Assembly (NCBI GenBank): GCA_036925085.1
Contig: JAUPFP010000004.1
Span: 2,990,001-3,054,000 of the forward strand
Length of the DNA: 64,000 bases
Source: Brachycybe producta
Taxonomy: Eukaryota; Arthropoda; Diplopoda; Playtdesmida; Andrognathidae
Direction of reading: 5' to 3'
Part shown: positions 12,778-26,336 of the stretch, in pieces
Numbering within the stretch: the stretch's first letter is position 1
Layout of the letters: each line of letters opens with the position of its first letter
The notes under the pieces: generated by a model
Database searches by the model: none
What the model saw: only the letters and a program-made list of their open reading frames with translations
What the model was told of the DNA's origin: nothing
Program-made: the position numbers and the translations under genes

Positions 12778-14933
12778 CAAAAAAGGGAATAAAATTCTGG
12801 TTATTTTGAATTTAAAAATAACCAAAGAAAATTGAAAATATTATGAATGACACAAGTAAATGAATAAAAAATAGGAAAGTAATTTTATGTTGGTAACTTT
12901 AAAAATAAACTTTTTATACAGTTTTTAAAAACCATTTTTGTTATTCCCCTTTTTTCAAACTGTCATAAAAAGTTGCATTATATAAATTATCAATAATAAA
13001 TTGTCATAAGATAATTGTCGACAGAAAAATACTTTTCTAACTACACTGTATGTCAATGTCTCTTGGATTCCACCTACACATGAATAAAATCACTCAAATC
13101 ACTTGAACACTAGAAAATGCCAAACAGCTAACGTTTATGATGAGCATTGATGACCCTGATGAGCAATACAAATGAAAGTATTGTGTGATTGCCGACCATT
13201 AGGGGGGAGATGAAAATGTCCTGATTACAATAGAAAATCTACACACACACAAAAAACTGCAACTGTTATGAAGGCCTGGAATGTAAGATGTTGTTGTCAA
13301 CTACAAGGAGAAGGGGGTCTGGTAAAACTCTTAAAAGAAATACACATCATTACATGAAACTGCAGAATATTAGCTGTCACGTAACCATAAAGAAGAACAT
13401 ACGCCAAAACCATAATTTATTTATTAAACATTGTCATGGTGCTTTTGCTTTGCGTGTCTTAATATTTTTCTTTTTGTTACAATAATGTAGAAAGAGAATC
13501 TTTTTGGGGGTCTTATACTTCCTTTCATAAATGGCTTTTATACATAGTGAATATTGTCAACATAGAAGACGACAATAGATAGAGAGAGAGAGAAAGAGAG
13601 AGAAAACTTAGTGGAAAATTATGTGGACGAAACAAATTATTAATCATGTTTTCACCAGGAGAAAAAAGTTTTGACTAGCCACCATAATACAATATAATGT
13701 ATGGGTTGTTATACGAAACCACTTCCCCCTCTTGCTTGCCCTTATAAGAAAGGTCCTAATGCAATTTGTTTAGACTAGACCACAAAATAAGACATCTTTA
13801 TTACCCACTACAGTAAAAAAAAGATGCTATAGGAATCTTTTATGTACATATAAACAATTTAGAAAACAATTCTATTTTGCTACAATCAGAGTATTTGGCT
13901 ACATGTTTTATATTGGCTAGTTCAAGATATTTAAAGATTTCTATAAAATTAATCATTTTTATATCGCAATATTCATTGAAAATACCATAACTGAAATTTG
14001 CCAAAAAAGAGAGAGAGAGAGAGCGTGAGAGAGAGAGAGAAATAGAGAGAATGAGAGAGAGAGAAAAGAAGATTCTAACAAAAAATCATATTGAATAAAA
14101 CTTGAAATATGATATCATATTTATATCACAAAAAACAAATCCAAGAATCGAGTTAAATAAATAACAAAAAAGTAGAAGAAAAAAACCTTTGTGATAAGAG
14201 CATTTTTAGATATAACATTTTGTCATTGTCATTTGATCTTCATAACAATGAAAGAAAGTTCCCCAATTTTTTTTTCTTTCTAAGAAATGGAAACAAATCA
14301 GAAGGAAAAAAAGTACATCTTTGATTCATTTCCAATAATATCAATAAGAAAAAGAAATAAACAGCATTAGGAGCATTGTGATCCTGTTGACAAATAAAAC
14401 ACATTAAAACAATTTATTAAAGACAAAATAAAATTGAATTGCCTCAATTATCACATCTCAACTCAATTGTAACCTAACTAAAAAAAAGTGACTTAATTAA
14501 TGAAGTTTATCTAAATTAATTTTATTTACGAGGTTGCTTTCGTTTTAATTTACAAGCTAAATTGCACCAACACCACCAACACCATCAACAATTGAAAAAC
14601 TCCAAATATATGCAGCACGTACGTAGACATGAATAATGTATGATGTAATGTGAGCATTCAATTAAACTTTCATTGTGGCAAAAAACAATTTGTGCGGCTT
14701 CTGAAAATGCATCTCTCTTCTTCTACGTTTAAATTCACTTATTACAGCTTTTGTGCGTATTGTGCAAAATTAATTTTATAATTATTGTAAACTATTATTA
14801 AATGAAGTCATAAATTTAACATATTGAACAATGCAGATATTGCACCAATGTCAATTTCAGCGTGTTTATTAATATTACAGTTGTTTATTTTTGTATACAT
14901 CCTATAAAACTAGAATGTAAGACCTATATGACG
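12778..14933. other. Intergenic, no gene seen
   Basis: Holds (AG)-rich tracts at 13580-13604 and 14008-14064 and otherwise plain AT-rich DNA. Confidence 0.55.
14008..14064. repeat. (AG)n imperfect microsatellite
   Basis: AG units with GCGTG and AAT interruptions. Confidence 0.9.
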
Positions 14934-15071
14934 CATCCAGTTGGTGTCATTATCCATTACAAGAAATGTATGTCCATTTCGCGAAATATATGTTCATTTT
15001 GCAAAATGCAGATATATTGACCTGGACATACATTTCGTTTAATGGACAAATTACACCAAATGGATGCCACA
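14934..15071. mobile_element. Foldback element, about 138 bp
   Basis: CATCCAGTTGGTGTCATTAT and GAAATGTATGTCCA on the left are mirrored by TGGACATACATTTC and ACACCAAATGGATG on the right. The arms of about 45 bp cover most of the element. Confidence 0.8.
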
Positions 15072-15272
15072 TATATTTAATTTAGGTTGGTTAATTGTTT
15101 GGAATTTTTATGAAACCTGATGAAAATTGTAAAAATGTTTACATTTTTGCAAAAAAAAAACAGGTCAAAAATAGAAAAGTAATTAAAATCGTATTAAAAT
15201 AGTCCGAGGAAAAAAAAGGCCTGAGAATGTTTTTCAAAAGTTTTCAGAAGTCCTCAAAACTAAAAAAAAAAT

Positions 15273-15777
15273 CAGTGCCTGCCTTTGGGGGTGGTCGTTG
15301 AGGTGGTCGTTGAGGGCGTTGAGCAGGTTGGGGCGCCGAGCGAGTTTTGGGGCCCTTTTAAAATTCTTTTATATTATGTTTATTAGGTAGACACATTTTC
15401 ACCTTGTGAACAGAACAACTCGACCTTTGTCCAGGTCTACAATGTTACAAAACAGACTTTCCAATTTAGGAACTCTATTCCATTGAAAATAAAATCGCCG
15501 AAAATCTCGACTTTTCTGTTCTAATTAAAGATTTCGCCGATAACAAGGCCAGAACGGCCAACTTTTAATCTTCAAATATTAATTAAACTTAGTTTAAAAT
15601 TTTTTTTGCGTGTCATTTTTAATCTAAAAATAATATGGTTTTCTCTATATGAACATAATCGATGTGTTTTTTGCACTTATAATGAAGCAAATATTTTCAT
15701 TTTTTTCATTTTGAATACCCGGCGCCCTGAAAAAAAAAATCTGCCCCAGGGCGCCAAGAAGGCTAAGGCCGGCACTG
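15273..15777. mobile_element. hAT-like non-autonomous element, 505 bp
   Basis: The ends are CAGTGCCTGCCTTTG and AAGGCCGGCACTG, inverted repeats of about 14 bp starting CAGTG as in many hAT elements. Both flanks carry the same 8 bp (seven A and T), the right target length for hAT, although low complexity weakens it. No transposase is visible. Confidence 0.75.
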
Positions 15778-17560
15778 AAAAAAATCCATAAATCTTCTCT
15801 ATTATGGAATTTTTAAGGAATCTCAGTATTCATCTAAATAGATTTCAAAAATAAATCGAAATAAGCAAATTTTGTTACAACAAAAATGATAAAGCCCTTG
15901 GTATTTAAAGTTGACATATAGAAAACAAACAATGATGAATTTATTACACCAAATGCTTGACCTCTTCTTCTCGAAACTTAAGTATGTTAAATTTAACTTT
16001 GAATGCCTTCATCTATGATACTCTAAAGGCGTTTCCTTTTTTTTTGTTGTTGTTGGCTTCATCTCAAATGCCGTTCATATTCCTATAATGCGTGCAATAT
16101 GATATTTACATATTTCTACTTAGTGCAGATAAATATAGCATACAGATGGATCATATTTTTGCTTATTAAGTTTATTATACAATTTATGTACTTCTACGAA
16201 GAAGAAGAAAGAAGAAAGAAGACGGAAGAAGAAAAATATGCATTGATTTACGTCATGACCCTTTTAATAAGCTTTTCCATCTGTAATCACATTTTGTACT
16301 AAAATCTATATAGAAGTGTGCATTGAAGCACAACATTCAAGTTTCATCAAGTGTATTACTGACTACAAAGACTATTAAAAATAAAAATGGGTTTTAATAG
16401 ATAATAATTTGCTGCCCTTAATGATAAAAACTATAAAAATTCAAATTTGTTTATTAACGTAAATGACCAGACCAAAAAAGGACAATATAGCTAGTTAACC
16501 ATTTTCAACAGAAAAGTCATATGAATAAAAGGCATTAATTAGAACTGAAATGAGACTACTACTCTCACTACTTAAAAAAAGTGAGAAAAGTTTAAATTAC
16601 TTTCGGCATAAACTAATTGCATGCATTTAGTGCATTTTCTTTCTAGGGATCATCACTCTATTTTATGGTTGAGAAAAAAAAATGCTAGCATTGCAAAAAT
16701 ATGACAGAAATAATGTCACTTTAATAAAAAAAAGGGAAGTTTCTAAAAATGGAACATACATTATATTTATTGTATAGCCAGATTTTTGACATGTGCTCGC
16801 TCGTATATATATTTTGATTTGACACAAATGTTCCATTAAAATATTAAAAATAATAATAAAATATTGATCTCAGAAAGTTTTTAAATGCGTAGTCAAATAT
16901 AAGAATTCTATTTAAAGTAAACTGTAAGGAAAGAATCATACATGCTGAAATTTTTTAAAACCCAGAAAACAAAATTAGAAATATAAAATCAGAATATCTA
17001 TATGGGCCTTTCCACTGAAAGATATATGGCACTTCTCTTAAATGCCGTACAAAAGGAAATTCAGTTGGATTTTTTAAATGTGTATGATTCTTCTTCCCAT
17101 AAGGCCAAGATTTCAAATGCAGAAAACGCCAACTGAAAGTGCGCGCGACTGAAAATAAATTTAAGTTTATCTAATTTGGAGAAAAAAAAGTTCAAACAAA
17201 TTCATCTGTTTGTCTGCCAAATTCTATATTATGTCGTATTTGTCAATTGATTTTTCCAGCATGTGGAACCTTGACTTTATAGTTAGTTCACACTTACAGA
17301 AGAAGAAAAAAAGAAGAGAAAATCTCCCCTTAATCATGTCCTAAAAATGTTTTCTTTCGTAATCTATGAGAACACCCTTGAGTGCGAAAAAACAGAAATA
17401 TAACAGAAACTTTACTCTGATTTTCTAATTAATAATTCCATAGCTTGATTTACTGCATGTGTGATCTATCATTTAAACTACTGACTACAATAAGAAACGA
17501 TTTTCATCTCGGTGTCTTAAGATCCTACAATACTAAAACAACATCACAACAATATCAACA

Positions 17561-17562
<2 letters not shown>
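15778..17562. other. Intergenic, no gene seen
   Basis: AT-rich; one open frame with a lysine/glutamate run at about 16190-16250 comes from a GAAGAA-type repeat. Confidence 0.55.

Positions 17563-17623
<61 letters not shown>
17563..17623. repeat. (TA)n microsatellite
   Basis: About 30 TA units. Confidence 0.97.
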
Positions 17624-17626
<3 letters not shown>

Positions 17627-18039
17627 CATACTTTTCAACATTTTAAGGTTGTTGCATTTTATTATCATTTGATCCTACAAGTCAAATTACTTTGGATCTT
17701 TTATGATGATCTCAGTTTATGGCTTTAATTATAGAAAACAACAATTTTACAGTGACCGCCATCTGTTTTCTATTTGTGTGTGTGTGGATAATATTGGTAG
17801 AAACAAAGTTATTTCTCTCACACACACATAAACTGACATAAAATTTATGAGTTCAAAACTTTTTTTGTTTCATCAAGATTGAAAAACAGTTTATTCCTTT
17901 ATTATAGACCCAATGGAGTTTAGGTTAGAAAAAAAAAAGGCAATAGAGAACACACAGAATTGTAACAAGCTGAAATAACTCCTACTAAAAGTTGTAGGAT
18001 TTGCAGTAAGAACCATTTCATTGGTACTTTGGAAAGAAT

Positions 18040-18075
18040 GTTATATAGTTGTGGGTTGACTGACCACAACTATAT
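18040..18075. other. Perfect 14-bp inverted repeat, 8-base loop
   Basis: TTATATAGTTGTGG and CCACAACTATATAA flank GTTGACTGA or so. No gene is adjacent. Confidence 0.8.
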
Positions 18076-18732
18076 AAAAGTTTCTCTTTCAGTCAGTCTT
18101 CTAGAATCTTAGACTATAATTGTTTTCTATGAGGATCTATATAATAAAATTGTCAAACTTATATATTGATTCCTCACACAAGTATATTTATTTATAAAGT
18201 GAAGATAAAATAAAAAAAAACTTTTTGTTTTGTTAACTCAGATAAAGAGAAGAATCCTTTTTGGTAAACGGTCAAATTGACTTTATTTGAAGACTGACCA
18301 ATTTCAAACTTTTATCGATAGAAGTAGTTGTTATATAGGTCAGTGTGCTTTTGTTGTGTGTTTACTCAAATGGAAACTTTTCTATTCTCAAAGTCAACCC
18401 TCCCCCCTCTCCTCTCCTCTCCTCAAACTAGAACCTTAATCTAATAACGAAGCTTACAAATAAAATGATCATTGCAAACCAACTTTATTACCAAACTTTA
18501 GTAAGGTATACTGTACAATGATTATGTGAAGCTATAAAAGAAGAAAGTGAAGAAAACTGGAGAAAAACAACAATAGTCTCTACGTTGGCTAAATAAGCCA
18601 AATATAAATATAGATGTTACAGCCAAAATTGAAAATCAGTTAATGTACACAATTACTAAACAATGTGCAAAATCACCAATTTGGTACTAAATCTACACCA
18701 CTACAAGCCAATATGGATTTTGTCATTCAGAT

Positions 18733-19078
18733 TGGTTTATGAACACCTGATCTTTCGAACTCTTGATTTGTTTTTGTCCTTCGGAAGCAAAACTAATAGA
18801 AAATACAAAGTGTTTGAGAAACTAGATGAGTAGCTCAATCATTTAAGGTTATATTCATGTTGATATCTTTCAAAAAATCAACTTTTTTATAGACAAAACT
18901 TAAAAAAATATCATCTGCACATAAAAAGCTTATTTTGAAAAATATCAACATCGACATAACCCCTTTAAGAGATTGAGCTACCCTTCCAGTTTCTAAAACA
19001 TATTCCAGTATTCTATTTATTTTTCACCTGAAAGACAGCATGATCAGAATTCCAGAAAAGTTTACACCTTAAGGCTTC
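18733..19078. mobile_element. Palindromic element family 1, copy D
   Basis: It begins TTGGTTTATGAACACCTGAT and ends AGTTTACACCTTAAGG. The arms mirror CATGTTGATATCTTTCAAAA and GAAAAATATCAACATC. The end order is opposite to copy C. Confidence 0.88.
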
Positions 19079-19918
19079 AAAGTAAATTTGGCTTTTACTT
19101 TTGGCATTCCTAAAAAAAAAGGAAAGATTGGTGGTTTTGCACATTGACTAGTCATCTTGTAGACTGACTAATTTTCAGATATGGCAGCAACCTTCAAGTG
19201 TGTGTGTTCCTGTCTATTTTCATTTCAATACACCTTTTCCTTTCTAATAATTTAATATAGAAACATAATTTGGTACATTTTCATTGGTATTGGCCTATTT
19301 CAAATAAATGTGGCTTTGAATACAAAACAGCCAAAAAAAAAAGACTGTCAAGACATACTAACAACCACACTATGTACAATAGAAATGAAAAGGGTTCCCC
19401 CATCAATTTAAACTAGCTAGTCCCATATTTATTTTTCAAAGCCATCAAACTCGAGAAGAAGAAGAAGAAAAAACACTTTGGACATGTTTATTATTATTAT
19501 ATCCTGTAAAGATTTAGATGGACATCCATGTCCTCAAGTGGTATTCATAACTTAAGTACTGTAAGAGGGTTAAAGTACATACAAGAGAAGAACGAGTAGG
19601 AGTAATAGGAGAGAGAGAGAGAGGGGCTTCCTTCTTTATTTCAAATCGCACTTTCTGCGTGACTTGGATTTCATAACAGATTGAGTTTTATCTTGAAGAT
19701 TATTATGGGGCCTATGTGTGTCATACATATAAATGTATAGGGTTAGATACACACTTGTAATATATGTGTATATATGTGTGTGGTAAGAAAAAAAAACCAT
19801 ATCTATCATCATCCACCCATAATCATAACCCATAACCTATAACCATATAAAAATAGTATATAGCATAAAACAAATTGTAACATTCTTTGTCTGCAAAGTG
19901 TAAAACATTAAAATAATC

Positions 19919-19966
19919 TTACTTGTTACCACAAATAGATCACTTTATTTATGGTAACAAGTAAAT
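19919..19966. other. Perfect 13-bp inverted repeat
   Basis: TTACTTGTTACCA and TGGTAACAAGTAA are separated by about 22 bases. Confidence 0.8.
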
Positions 19967-20669
19967 TGATTTCATGTTTGTTTAAAGTGGGTATGAAAAG
20001 ATCTATTTTTTTTTCTTCTTCTATGCGAATATTTTGTTATATGTAAGAAAAATTTAACTTTGACTACTAAACCTTGAGTCTCACTATGATAAGAAAAAAA
20101 TGCCTCAGTTGTTGGCATTAACAATGCATTCCTTGCAGCAGAATCGACTTCACTTGTCAACCTGGCATGCATGTTTATCAGTTGATTAATTTGCAAGTTT
20201 TTCAATTAGTTAACTGAGTGTTAAACTCAACAAAATCCTGATGAAAAATTAATCAACTTTTTTTAAAATTGCCAGAAGTTGTTCAAGCTAGTTGATGCAT
20301 TTGGTAACAGTGCAAAACTGGAAGACATTCAAATTTGTATTGAAATTTTGTGGAAAACTTTCTAGTAGACTACTACCATTTTTTTTTTTACAAAAGATAA
20401 ATGTTTATTCGTCTTTGAAGTTTGACTGAACACATTGAATTTTTTTCTCACTGTTGGGACTACACCCACTTCTATTATTTTTTTCTCACTTACAAACTTC
20501 TTTATATAAATTCTTAAAACACGACTGAACAGTCTCACTAACAATCGAAACTTGTCAAATATTTCTCCACCTTCCAAAAATAAAAAAATCTTGACAAAAA
20601 GCGGACTACAACATTTTCTTGGAGTTCTTTACAAATGCTTTTGTTATCATTGTGAATGAATTTCTTGAA

Positions 20670-20779
<110 letters not shown>

Positions 20780-21442
20780 TATATATAACCAGACATTCCT
20801 GTAGCCAAACTATCAAATAACGCACACAAACCGATATTAAACAAGAAATTCAACGAACCCTATAGAGCTTTGTTGCATCCTAAAAGATCTGTGCGAATGT
20901 ATTTTTATATTTATATGCATATTTTAGCTGCCAAAACAATGCATTGTTAGATGGCATCTGTACAAGAAATCCACATAATTATTAGGAAAGCTGGCCGGCC
21001 ATCCAAAAATAATTAAAAAAATGAAGAGCATATAACTGATGTATATGTATGGGCTTTCTTTCCAGATGTATTTACAACAAGGAATTCTCGTCCTACAGAT
21101 AAGAGTTCTTTGTTAGAACGAATTCAATTTGAAAAAGATATCCAAACTTTGTCCAAATGACAGATTATGCATGATTACAAATTATTGAGTTGAATTGAAT
21201 TGAAATAAAATTATTAGATGCTTTTTCATACGTGAATTTTCACTAAATATTAACCGTATGGTAAAGAGGAACACACTTGTCCTACACAATGCTTAATGAA
21301 GTGAACTATGACATAGTTGCCATAGATCCATTGTGTAACAGAAACTGAGAATGAAGGATGAAAAAAGCCCTATTGCAGCAGAGTGCTCATCATCTCCGTC
21401 CCACTTGTCGCAATCTTCTTCTTTTCTCCCCGTATTTGAATG

Positions 21443-21474
21443 CCACACACACGCACGCACGCACGCACGCACGT
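21443..21474. repeat. (CA)/(CGCA)n microsatellite
   Basis: CACACA followed by about six CGCA units. Confidence 0.93.
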
Positions 21475-21643
21475 GCCATAAAAGTTAATTTTTATTAAAA
21501 ATTATAAAACCTAAATAGGTAGTATAAATGGAATGAGTAGAAATGTTTGTAAGTTAGTTAATCATTTTAGGTGGCCCAGTTACCAAGTTATACTGTATAA
21601 TGTATAGCTCAAAAACGTTTTTCAAAGGTTTGAATTTGAAAAA

Positions 21644-21853
21644 ATGACTCCTAAAAGCAACCAAGAAGGGCCTGTGTGGCAGATGAACAAAAAAGTTCAT
21701 CAGCCACAGGCCCTTCTTGACTGCTTGCAGAGTAATTTCTCAAACACAAACTTTTGCAGAATGCTAGATGAAGCACTGTCAAAACTCCAAAATATAAACC
21801 CAATAACAATTGCAATGTGTTCTGGTGCAGCTGAAATAATGCATTGTCAGTAA
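21644..21853 (+). other. Unrecognised 69-codon open frame containing a hairpin
   Basis: The frame starts ATG and encodes MTPKSNQEGPVWQMNKKVHQ to IMHCQ. The second half (DCLQSNFSNTNFCRMLDEAL) has amphipathic, protein-like composition, but I recognise no family, and there is no visible promoter or exon structure. The first 80 bases hold the hairpin listed next. It may be a fragment of a decayed gene or transposon. Confidence 0.2.
21661..21720. other. Hairpin: 15 + 7 bp arms, short loop
   Basis: CAAGAAGGGCCTGTG and GATGAAC on the left pair with GTTCATC and CACAGGCCCTTCTTG on the right, with a small internal bulge and a loop of six A. It is GC-richer than its surroundings. Confidence 0.8.
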
Positions 21854-23782
21854 ATTAAGAGCCTCATGGGAACAACTGTTCCAGTAATATAAATCGGTTG
21901 ATAAAAAAAACGAATCACAATTAATTAATTAGTCAATGGATGGCTTTGATTTTTTTGCAAAATTCCATGTCACTGAGTCACTGGAGAAATAACGACCAAC
22001 ACTTTTAGAATTCACCCCTACATAACATATAAATTTTGATCGTTTTCTCAAAACCTGTAAGATTCTTTGATACTCTAAAAAAAACAAAGGTCTAAAATAA
22101 AAACAAAAGATTTTTTTTTTAAAAAAATCAAAATCAAATGATGGTCCATAAAAAAATTAATTTTGACCTAAAGTTAGATCGAATAAAAGTTGTACAATAT
22201 TGAGCTAACAAAGAAATACTAAACCATAGATATAATGTACATGTCAGTGTCACCCACAGTTAATAACTTTTTGTTACTCAAGTATCATCATTCCTTTTAT
22301 ATGGTTTCAATTTCGTTTTGAAGAAATTGAAGTTATTATATTTGTAAGATAAGATATCTTTTTTTTTTAGTAAATCGAATCTTATTCGTTAGAAAAAAAA
22401 TTATTTTTTCTAGACTAATTCATTTAAATAATGTAACCACCAATAATCTTAAGTTGACATCTCTCACTGTTGCCAAAATAGCCAGTTCTAAAATTGTAGT
22501 AGTAACTTCTCTGCGCAGCATGCATGCTAGCAGTGATTGCCTATGTTCGCATTGTATAATGTAGTAGTTGAATTTTAGATACAATTTCAAATTTCATCCA
22601 ATAGAAAATAGTTTGTTAAAAGCAAACGCAGAAACAGAAATTGGATTCTCTAAGGAGAAATGCATATCAATTGAAATGTAGGACCTTGACATTACTACGG
22701 ATGCCCCTATAAAATAGAACCGGTGACCCATAGAAATGTAAAGAATAGTCTTGCCTATAGATCAAACTGGCAGACAACAAGGGAGAAAAAAACTGCGGTT
22801 TTTTGTTAGTGGGAAAAACAAAAAAAAACCTTTTCCAATTTTACTGTAAAATTCCATCAGACGTTTTTTTTCTCTCTTCTTCTCCATCAGACACAGTTTT
22901 TTACCCACATATTGTACCATATTTTAAAAGTAGGTAACTGTGTTACAGATCCTCACTCATAAGAAGAAGGAAAAAAAAAGTCACTAAGTGGCTAAAGAAT
23001 GATTAATTGTCACAAGTCACAGTTACTGTGGTAACAGTTACTGTGCCACGTACATCCTGTAACAGAGTAAAACAAAAACTCCCAAAATGCAATAACATAA
23101 ATAAAACAGTTGGTGTTAGAAAAAATAATGATAGTGATGGTCAAGTTAGAAAGTGGTCATTATGTCAAACTATCTTCTGACATCAATTGGGGTTTGAGCT
23201 AAAATCTTTTTAAATCAACTTGTTTTGTCGCTTTTGTGAAAAAGATAATGAAAGTCATAAATAATGACCATTGAAGTTAGTAGAAAACATAATTGCAGAT
23301 AGAATGTAAGACAATATGATACAAACAAGAAGCAAGACACAAAAGTGAGTCAACCTAGTATTTTTCCAGTTAGTTTTGCTATTTCTATTGTAATGTGCAA
23401 TTCTTGAGAAGAAAAAACTTTATAAGAATTTACATTAAGTGGACAGCTTTTGAAAACACATCGCACCTCGGCTGGAAGAGTTGCAACACAACTCAAAAAA
23501 ACCACTTTCTTGGGACAATGAGTTTAAAGTTGCATTTTTTATGTCTCAATTTATTATAGGGTAGCCAAATAAACAGATATTGTGAATTGTTAAAACAGTT
23601 TTTGGCACTTAAAAGGCTCAGCAAAATAAGCCATGAGTCTTCTCTTAACTTGAAACACATTTTCCCAAAAAAGTTTTTTTTGAGTTGTGCCACTATTCCA
23701 GCCAATATGCGACATGCCCAACTTAAACCTTTGGCTCTGTGTGTCTTTTCTTCAATGTTGCATTCATAAATTGTTAAAATAA
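21854..23782. other. Intergenic, no gene seen
   Basis: AT-rich DNA; a short direct repeat (CACAGTTACTGTGG, AACAGTTACTGTGCC) lies at about 23018-23048. Confidence 0.55.
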
Positions 23783-24080
23783 TTTATGAACAGCTCATTT
23801 TACAATTCTGATTATTCTGTTTTAGAGAAGTAAAATTAAGAGAAACTAGAAAGTCTTTTAGAAACTAGAAGGGTACCTCAAACACCCGAGGGTATTTTCA
23901 TGTCGATATATCGTCTGCTTAAAGTTGTGTCTATTTCAAACTCACATAAAAAAGCTTATTTTGAAAAATATCAACATATAAAAAATACTCATAGGTGAGA
24001 TATACTTCTAGTTTCTAAAACACATTCATGTTTCTTTTCATTTCCCACCTGAAAGACAGAATAATCAAGAATTCATGTTG
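23783..24080. mobile_element. Palindromic element family 1, copy E
   Basis: It begins TTTATGAACAGCTCATTTTA, continues GATTATTCTGTTTTAGAGAA, and its right arm ends CCTGAAAGACAGAATAATCA. One of the best-kept copies. Confidence 0.88.
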
Positions 24081-24134
24081 CGGTTTTCGTTACTGACTGT
24101 ATACAGCATAATTTTGTGAATTTCTAGTGCGTGC

Positions 24135-24270
24135 GTTTTTGTGCATGGTGTGTCACAGTGTATTTTCATTTGTGGTTATCACAATCGTGTCACAATGTAT
24201 TTTCATGTGTGGCAGTCACATTGTGCGTGCACGTGCGTGATTCTCTTGAATAATTCATAATGTGCGTGCG
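24135..24270. repeat. GT-rich imperfect tandem repeat
   Basis: Two units of about 45 bp share GTGTCACARTGTATTTTCAT and GTGTGGYWRTCACA-type sequence, flanked by GTGCGTGCGT. In style it resembles the minisatellite at 350-1290. Confidence 0.6.
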
Positions 24271-25539
24271 TATGCTAGAAAAGAAGACTGGACTGAGATC
24301 ATACTAATGACAACCTTGAATAGCAACAACGTAAGTTCGTTCCAGATCAATATTGTGTGACTGTGTGTGTGTTTGTACAATATCTTATTATACTGGCAAC
24401 TTCACATATAAAGACAAAACCTCTCAAATACCGGAACTTCATAGAAAATTTCACTGTTCTCTCGGCTTATATACAGTAGCTTATCTTGCTTATTGTAATC
24501 TGATCAGTTTTATTGCAACCCAAGAAGACCTTTAATAACAATATGAGAATTTCTAGCACTAACCAAATATGAAACATCTTATCTCTAGGAATTTCAGACT
24601 TAGGTGGCGGTGGACATTTGAAACAAAAGCAAATATTTGAAGAAACAAACAAACACACATACTGTACATACAAAACTATTGGCGTAACCTGCGATCGATA
24701 ATGGACTTTAATAATAAAACGAAAACCATTTTGCTTTTCCGGTTAACAACAAGAAAGTTTGAAATTCATGTGTAATAATTAGGGCTCCGATCTTTATGCA
24801 AAATATCAAGCAAATGTTTCTCGATTTGTGGCTCAAGTGCCAATTGTAGAGGAATCCAGCATCATCATTAGAGCAACTGCAATTATGCTTTTTCTAAAAA
24901 AAAAGGCTGGTTAGAGGATAGATTGTTTGGATGACTATCCTCCTTTCTCAACTAAGAGTTCTAGCCTCTAAAAAGTGTTTTGATTGATAAAACCATAATT
25001 GTTTTTGATCTAAATGGGATTTTTATTTCACAATTAGCCCTGGGCCACAGACAAATCCGAGGCCCAATAATAATAATAAAGTTGCATTTTCATTACATTA
25101 AACTTAAATTATCTAAAAAAAAATTAAAAAAAAGCATAAAAAGCGATATTAGAAGAAAAAAAACTGAATTTTGATTAGAGTAGAAATTTTTCTAATCTCT
25201 TGTTCTTATGAGCAACTTTCATTTTTAAACATTACAGGGATTAATTTTTTTTTTTTCTGTAAAAGTCACTAACTTCCAAGACATTTTCACAATTAAAAAC
25301 AAAATTTCTTAGAAGCTGAAACTAAAAAATGGTGAAAATAAAAATTACTATTTCTAGCCAATTAAGCAACATTTTTATTACCACATTATTTAAGACTAAA
25401 GTTCAGATCTTCTTTGTTTATTAAGCGTAAATCCTAAATAATTACTGCCATGCTTCACATTAACAATGTTTTCAGTTGTAAACTATTAGAAAAGTGAATA
25501 ATTTAACAAAAAAGTTGTAACTACTTCAAACAAACCATA
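24271..25539. other. Intergenic, no gene seen
   Basis: I looked here for the missing GPCR exons (TM1-TM2) and found none; otherwise AT-rich DNA. Confidence 0.5.
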
Positions 25540-26336
25540 CAGAGTGTGCCAAAAGTCATGCCCCCCCATAGGCAATAGCCGTTCTAAAGAAAATCATCGC
25601 GTTATAATTTGATAACATCAAAAAAGATTTTACTTCACTTAGAAGTTGATGCTTAAATCGAGTCAAAGGTGTTTAGAAGAAAAATGGCTGCCAATTCCAA
25701 AAGCCAAAACCAAACCTAGAACAGAAACATTAAAAAACTAGTGGGGTAACCCGTCATAAATGACGGGAGCAAAATTCACAGGCAATTGCGCCCAGCATTA
25801 GAATTTCTTTTCCTCTGCCCTTTTATGACGTCAGACCAAGTAACAAACCAATTAGAAATTGATGACGTTCATAAAAGGACGGAGGAAAAGAAATTCTAAT
25901 GCTGGGCACAATTGCTTGTGATAAACTGTAGTTTAATTTTGCTACTATTATCCCCTCCCCTTTTTATATTTGAAAGAGAAAAATGAGTTTTTCATTTTCT
26001 CTGGTGTGCGCATGCGCGACGTTTGTTCCTTTTTTACTCCTTTCATTTCAATTTCAGTCACCCCCTCCCACTTTTTCCCCCTCCACGTTTTTCTCCCCCC
26101 CCCCCCTTCTACACTTTCCAACCTTTCCTCCTCTCCAATTTAATATCATGGGGTTCTTGGATGGGGGAGTGTGCAACATATAGTTGACCTTGAGAAAAAA
26201 AGTGGTTCATTTATTCATTTAAATTTATGTAAATTCTGACGTGCTTCAAAGTCTCAGCATTAATCACACATACACACACAGACCTGGCTTAATATATATA
26301 TAATTGTTTATGGTACATGACTTTTGGCACACCCTG
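25540..26336. mobile_element. TIR element, about 797 bp, Tc1/mariner-style ends
   Basis: The ends CAGAGTGTGCCAAAAGTCAT and ATGACTTTTGGCACACCCTG are inverted repeats of 21 bp with one or two mismatches. TA lies just left and two bases beyond the right end. A foldback element (next entry) and a long pyrimidine tract lie inside; there is no transposase. Confidence 0.8.
25768..25945. mobile_element. Foldback element nested inside the 797-bp element
   Basis: CCCAGCATTAGAATTTCTTT and TCCTCTGCCCTTTTATGACG on the left are mirrored by ATAAAAGGACGGAGGAAAAG and AAATTCTAATGCTGGGC on the right. The arms are about 60 bp with a spacer of about 30 bp. Confidence 0.85.

Noticed and set aside
21661-21720. Possible microRNA precursor
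   Set aside because: The stem is short (about 22 pairs), the loop is only six bases, and there is no conservation or small RNA evidence; kept only as a hairpin.
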